DNA of 9,892 nt, taken from the NCBI GenBank assembly GCA_030631415.1, contig DAOVLE010000204.1, forward strand, positions 1 to 9,892. Reading direction: 5' to 3'. Below, piece by piece: positions 6,664-9,892 of this stretch. The position numbers were made by a program, and so were the translations under genes. Position 1 is the first letter of the stretch; the number at the start of each line of letters is the position of its first letter. The stretch comes from JAAEQG01 sp023133475. GTDB taxonomy: Bacteria > Planctomycetota > Phycisphaerae > UBA1845. Under the pieces are notes generated by a model, which worked only from the letters and a program-made list of their open reading frames with translations, was not told the DNA's origin and made no database searches.

Positions 6664-6704
6664 GGTGGGTTGCGCCCGCCTACGGCGGGCTCCACCCACC
6701 CTAC
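6664..6704 (-). repeat. REP-like 41-nt hairpin A-right
   Basis: Read on the minus strand: GTAG, GGTGGGT, GGA, inner arm GCCCGCC, GTA, inner arm GGCGGGC, GCA, ACCCACC. Both 7-bp stems are perfect. The layout is identical to A-left but the inner stem has a different sequence. With A-left it forms a 181-bp composite around the foldback element. Between 6704 and the next gene there is a doubled TCCGCGG (about 6712-6738) and then an AT-rich stretch. Confidence 0.85.
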
Positions 6705-6825
6705 GGGAAACTCCGCGGTCTCTGCGTGCTCCGCGGTGAAACGGTGGTGTTGTGTTGAAGTCGGTATAAGTGTAACTTGGTAATACTAGTGTACTCAGGC
6801 AAATTGGAGCAAAGGTGCGGAGCTG

Positions 6826-7743
6826 ATGATTGTCGATTGTTTCACGCATATTTGGGATTCACCGGCGCAGGTGGCTTTGGAATCGCAGGCCCGCCGGGGG
6901 CGATTGAAGTTTTCGCTGCTGGGGGGCAATGGGGCTGAGACGCCAACTGCCGATCCCCGGCAGCATTTCGAGTCCTGTGAACCCGTCGATCGGGCGATTG
7001 TCCTGGGGTTCAAGAGCCATTACCGCAATGCCGAGATTCCCAATGACGCGGTGGCGGAGTATGTGCGCAAGCACCCCGACAAACTCATCGGCTTTGCCGG
7101 CGTGGACCCCACCAAGCCCAAGGAAGCCATCGCGGAACTGCACCGTGCCCACAACGAACTGAACATGCGTGGGGTGGTGATTGCACCGGCTGCCCAGGAT
7201 TTCCATCCGTCGCACAGCACAGCCTATCGGCTATATGTCGCAGCCACGGAACTGAAGATGCCGATCCTGTTCCACCCCGGAATCGATTTCAGCGCCGACA
7301 CCAAGCTCGAGTATGCTCACCCGGTGTTGCTGGACGAGGTGGCTCGCGAGCATCCCGACCTCAAGATTGTCATTGCTCACATGGGCTATCCCTGGGTCCA
7401 GGAAACCATCGTGATGCTCGGCAAGCATCCCAATGTCTGCGCCGAGATCAGTTGGCTGGTGCATCAGCCTTGGCAGGCGTATCTGGCGCTTTCGTCAGCC
7501 TATCAGTATGGTGTGATTGACAAGTTGTTGTTCGGCAGTGGTTTTCCCTTTACCAGTGCCGCCCACACCATGGAGGCGTTGTACAGCATAAACCACATGT
7601 GTCACGGCACCAATCTGCCGGTCATCCCTCGTGAACAACTCCGCGGCATCGTCGAGCGCAACGCACTCGAACTGCTCGCCATCTGCACCGACAGCGCCCC
7701 CCTTCGGCGAGACAACGGCCGAGCCCTACCCGAGGAAGACTGA
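6826..7743 (+). CDS. Amidohydrolase-related (Amidohydro_2-type) TIM-barrel protein with altered metal site
   Basis: A cytoplasmic-looking 305-residue protein of the Amidohydro_2 / ACMSD-like metal-dependent hydrolase superfamily; no signal peptide. The family motifs appear in order: N-terminal VDCFTHIW (4-10), the barrel segment AGVDP (91-95), LFHPGIDF (148-155), IAHMGYPW (183-190) and the C-terminal LLFGSGFPF (234-242). Canonical members carry D-x-H-x-H near the N-terminus and an FGSD(F/Y)P Asp. Here the first His is Phe6 and the Asp is Gly239, while His8, His150 and His185 are kept. Activity is therefore doubtful or the metal site is altered; substrate unknown. The start at 6826 has AAAGGTG about 8 bases upstream and GGAG 3 bases upstream. 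The 60 bases before it are AT-rich with TTGAAG and TAATAC elements, but I cannot fix a promoter. It stands alone, bracketed by REP-like pairs, and is divergent from lexA. Confidence 0.88.
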   Translation: MIVDCFTHIWDSPAQVALESQARRGRLKFSLLGGNGAETPTADPRQHFESCEPVDRAIVLGFKSHYRNAEIPNDAVAEYVRKHPDKLIGFAGVDPTKPKEAIAELHRAHNELNMRGVVIAPAAQDFHPSHSTAYRLYVAATELKMPILFHPGIDFSADTKLEYAHPVLLDEVAREHPDLKIVIAHMGYPWVQETIVMLGKHPNVCAEISWLVHQPWQAYLALSSAYQYGVIDKLLFGSGFPFTSAAHTMEALYSINHMCHGTNLPVIPREQLRGIVERNALELLAICTDSAPLRRDNGRALPEED

Positions 7744-7756
7744 CCCGTAAAACAGT

Positions 7757-7797
7757 GTAGGGTGGGTGGAGCTTCGCGGAGCGAAGCGAAACCCACC
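7757..7797 (+). repeat. REP-like 41-nt hairpin B-left
   Basis: GTAG, GGTGGGT, GGA, inner arm GCTTCGC, GGA, inner arm GCGAAGC, GAA, ACCCACC. Both 7-bp stems are perfect. It begins 14 bases past the amidohydrolase stop and may serve as its transcript end in the absence of a U-tract terminator. The 47 bases between B-left and B-right include a short tandem of GAGGCAA (about 7812-7828). Confidence 0.85.
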
Positions 7798-7844
7798 GTG
7801 CCGGCTGAGAAGAGGCAAGAGGCAAGAGGAACTCGGAACTGAAT

Positions 7845-7885
7845 GGTGGGTTCCATCTGCCTGCGGCAGGTTCCACCCACCCTAC
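7845..7885 (-). repeat. REP-like 41-nt hairpin B-right
   Basis: Read on the minus strand: GTAG, GGTGGGT, GGA, inner arm ACCTGCC, GCA, inner arm GGCAGAT, GGA, ACCCACC. The outer stem is perfect and the inner one has a single mismatch. It differs from A-left at only two or three positions, so those two are recent relatives, whereas its partner B-left carries a different inner stem. Confidence 0.85.
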
Positions 7886-8098
7886 GTTCTTGCCACAGCC
7901 CACTTGCATGGGTGGCGCCATTTCTGGAGGGTGTGGCCATATTCTGGGGTCCGGTTGATTTTTTCGGTCCACACTTCAATTGGGCGTTGCATTTCGTGTA
8001 ACACGGCGTGGGCTGCAGTACACAAGCAATAGTTTCTACTGGACTCAACTGAATACCCCCTTCACGCAAAAATCCTGACACGAATGGCACTGGGAAGC
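7886..8098. other. Intergenic spacer with no recognisable gene
   Basis: No gene, RNA or clear terminator seen. Frames that are open here on either strand (for example plus 7766-8032 and minus 7602-8105) mostly translate the REP-like hairpins and have no domain or ribosome site. Confidence 0.5.
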
Positions 8099-8128
8099 TT
8101 GACACCCGCCCAGGCGAAGCCGTAAAAT
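8099..8128 (+). promoter_or_regulatory. Sigma70-type promoter of the RCC1-like gene
   Basis: TTGACA (8099-8104, perfect) is followed by an 18-base spacer and TAAAAT (8123-8128, 5/6). A perfect TATAAT lies at 8135-8140, but it has no -35 at proper distance. The transcript would have a leader of about 70 bases before the ATG at 8208. Confidence 0.6.
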
Positions 8129-8207
8129 ATTTCCTATAATCAAGGTTTCTGGGAAGACCGTGAACGATTATTTCATGTTTCGCATTTCACATGAGGAGGG
8201 TATCAGG

Positions 8208-9892
8208 ATGAGGCCGAAGAAGGCATGGGTTGTGGCATTGGTGGTCGGGTGCGCGGTGTGCTTGAGGGCTTGGCAACCGGTTTGGGCGGCGGAGATCTTC
8301 GCCTGGGGCAACAACGATTTCGGCCAGATCGACGCGCCCGCCGGCAACTACTTTGTGGCGGTTGCCGCCGGCGACGCTTTCAGTCTGGCCCTCAAGGCCG
8401 ACGGGTGGATCGTCGGGTGGGGTGCGGGAGAAGTAAACACCGGGGATTGGCCCCACTATGGCCAAGCCAACCCGCCGGCTGGCAACGGCTTCACGGCCAT
8501 TGCCGCGGGCCAGGATCACTCCCTGGCACTCAAAGCCGACGGCTCGATCGTTGGGTGGGGCTATAACGGTTTTTATGGGCTGATCGAAGTCCCCGCCGGC
8601 AACGACTTTGTCGCCATTGCCGCCGGGGCCAATCACAGTCTGGCCCTTACGACCAACAGGGCGATCGTGGCGTGGGGCCAGAACACGTGGGGCCAGACCA
8701 ACGCCCCTTCCGGCGATGACTTTGCTGCCATAGCCGCGGGGACCGCTTTGAGTCTGGCCCTCAAGGCCGACGGGTCGATCGTGGCATGGGGCTATGACGA
8801 CTACGGCGCGTCCGGCGTGCCTGCCGGGAACGACTTCATCGCCATTGCCACGAGCAACCAGCACTGTCTGGCTCTGAAGGAGGATGGGTCGATCGTCACG
8901 TGGGGCTTTATCGAATTTGGTGGCCTGAGCGACGTGCCCGCCGGCAACGACTTCGTGGCTATTGCCACGGGCTGTGGTTACAGTCTGGCCCTTAAGGCCG
9001 ACGGGTCGCTCGTGGCGTGGGGCAACTGGTACGGGGATTTGCCAGCCGGTAACAACTTCATCGCCATTGCCGGGGGCTGCCGCCATGCTCTAGCGCTGTG
9101 GGAGCCGCCGTGCGATTTGTCCGGCAGGGTCTACGACATCGAGACGGGCGATCCGGTGGCCGGCGCCACCGTGAGCGCGTCAGAGGAAGCGGTGACCCAG
9201 ACCAACGCCCAGGGGGAGTTCAGCCTGAGCGAGCTGCCGTGCGGGCAAATGACGGTTTCCGTTACGAAAGCCGAGACCGGGGCTGACTATTCCGAGGCAA
9301 CGGAAGCAGTGACCACAACGCTGGCTTCACAAACCACCATGAACATCCCGCTCACGCCCGTTGAGGGCTTCGAGGTGGCGGAGGTCCGCGGCAGGTACTG
9401 CGGGCCGGGCAAGCACGTGTATTATCTGGACGGCATTTCGCTGGAGGAAACGTTCACGGCGACAATCAATTGGAGCAGCCATGAGCCGGGCTATGTCCGC
9501 TGGGACACGCCCGGCGGAGTCTACGACGATACCTGCCCCGGCACGACGGTCGCACGCTCGTTCAACATGGACAGCGACTTCGGGGAAAATGGACAGATGA
9601 CCGTGATTGCGGTGAGCGGAGATGATCCGCCGGTGGAGTCTGAGCCCTATGTGACCAATTTCAAGGTGATCCCCCTGCCGCCGGGCTTGTCGAGTGAGGG
9701 GTGGATGGTTCAGGCATCCAATCAACTGAAATACGTGCAAGCGGTGCAAGAGGTCTCCCTTCCCATGGAAGGCGTCGGAGGCGGGGCGATCCCGGATTGG
9801 GTGCCGATCTTCGGTGGGGAGCCATATCAGGTGGGAATCGGATTCAAGCTCTCTCCCGAGGTACAGGGTGACGGGACGGGAACAGCAGGCAT
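8208..9892 (+). CDS. Secreted RCC1-like seven-bladed propeller protein with carboxypeptidase-regulatory-like domain (3' end beyond window)
   Basis: An open frame from 8208 to the window edge (561 complete codons, no stop). The start is supported by AGGAGG at 8194-8199, 8 bases upstream. Residues 1-27 are a signal peptide (MRPKKAW, hydrophobic core, VWA before AEI). Residues about 29-298 hold seven RCC1-type repeats of about 38-46 residues, with the consensus PAGNDFVAIAAG, HSLALKADGSIVAWG. The N-terminal IFAWG supplies the strand missing from the seventh repeat, which ends ALALWE, as in a closed propeller. Residues about 303-385 resemble a carboxypeptidase-regulatory-like beta-sandwich (LSGRVYDIETGDPVAGATV, TNAQGEFSLSELPCG). 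Residues 386-561 are beta-rich and unrecognised. Expected location is extracellular or surface; a binding rather than catalytic role is inferred. It has its own promoter and is not in an operon with the amidohydrolase gene. Confidence 0.88.
   Translation, partial: MRPKKAWVVALVVGCAVCLRAWQPVWAAEIFAWGNNDFGQIDAPAGNYFVAVAAGDAFSLALKADGWIVGWGAGEVNTGDWPHYGQANPPAGNGFTAIAAGQDHSLALKADGSIVGWGYNGFYGLIEVPAGNDFVAIAAGANHSLALTTNRAIVAWGQNTWGQTNAPSGDDFAAIAAGTALSLALKADGSIVAWGYDDYGASGVPAGNDFIAIATSNQHCLALKEDGSIVTWGFIEFGGLSDVPAGNDFVAIATGCGYSLALKADGSLVAWGNWYGDLPAGNNFIAIAGGCRHALALWEPPCDLSGRVYDIETGDPVAGATVSASEEAVTQTNAQGEFSLSELPCGQMTVSVTKAETGADYSEATEAVTTTLASQTTMNIPLTPVEGFEVAEVRGRYCGPGKHVYYLDGISLEETFTATINWSSHEPGYVRWDTPGGVYDDTCPGTTVARSFNMDSDFGENGQMTVIAVSGDDPPVESEPYVTNFKVIPLPPGLSSEGWMVQASNQLKYVQAVQEVSLPMEGVGGGAIPDWVPIFGGEPYQVGIGFKLSPEVQGDGTGTAG

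Noticed and set aside
6524..7885. Insertion sequence or CRISPR origin for the repeats
   Set aside because: No transposase gene or fragment lies between the repeats, and there is no regular array of direct repeats with unique spacers; a REP/BIME-like explanation fits the GTAG edges and nested hairpins better.
7766..8032. Small plus-strand frame after the amidohydrolase gene
   Set aside because: Most of it translates the REP-like hairpins and there is no ribosome site.
8135..8140. Perfect TATAAT as the RCC1-like gene's -10
   Set aside because: No -35-like hexamer lies 16-18 bases upstream; the TTGACA at 8099 pairs better with TAAAAT at 8123.
8187..9086. A 299-codon open frame on the minus strand
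   Set aside because: It is the mirror of the seven RCC1-type repeats, which explains its own repetitive sequence. The plus-strand frame has the promoter, ribosome site and signal peptide.

Overview
The window looks like chromosomal DNA from a planctomycete (Planctomycetota). The evidence is indirect: very large secreted proteins rich in cysteine and calcium-loop motifs (the DCNxNGxPDECD signature, GACC cysteine-rich stretches, a dockerin-like pair), an RCC1-type secreted propeller protein, sparse gene packing, GC-rich coding DNA, and intergenic GTAG-headed hairpin repeats. No rRNA, tRNA, CRISPR array or transposase gene was found.

Layout, left to right. (1) 1-321 has no gene; it holds a 23-bp inverted repeat and a strong intrinsic terminator on the minus strand. 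(2) 322-4635 (minus) is a 1437-residue secreted mosaic protein of unknown function. (3) 4636-5394 is a long leader and spacer without a convincing gene. It ends in a 101-bp foldback element lying just past the lexA stop codon. (4) 5395-6036 (minus) encodes LexA, the SOS repressor, with its self-cleavage site and Ser/Lys pair intact. (5) 6037-6825 is a long divergent spacer. It has a minus-strand promoter candidate, a perfect 9-bp-arm palindrome, a Gram-positive-type SOS-box look-alike, and a composite repeat made of two convergent REP-like hairpins enclosing a second copy of the foldback element. (6) 6826-7743 (plus) is an Amidohydro_2-type protein that seems to lack two of the five usual metal ligands. 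A second convergent REP-like pair starts 14 bases past its stop. (7) 7886-8207 is spacer with a good sigma70-type promoter. (8) 8208 to the window end (plus) is a secreted protein with a seven-bladed RCC1-like propeller followed by a carboxypeptidase-regulatory-like domain; its 3' end lies beyond the window.

The genes do not form an operon and no shared pathway is evident; each has its own signals. The most unusual content is the repeat architecture. Four 41-nt hairpins share a strict 4-7-3-7-3-7-3-7 layout in which the inner stem changes sequence while largely keeping its pairing, and they bracket the amidohydrolase gene as two convergent pairs. Separately, two copies of a 101-bp foldback element are almost identical except that the 12-base loop is inverted while the flanks are not.
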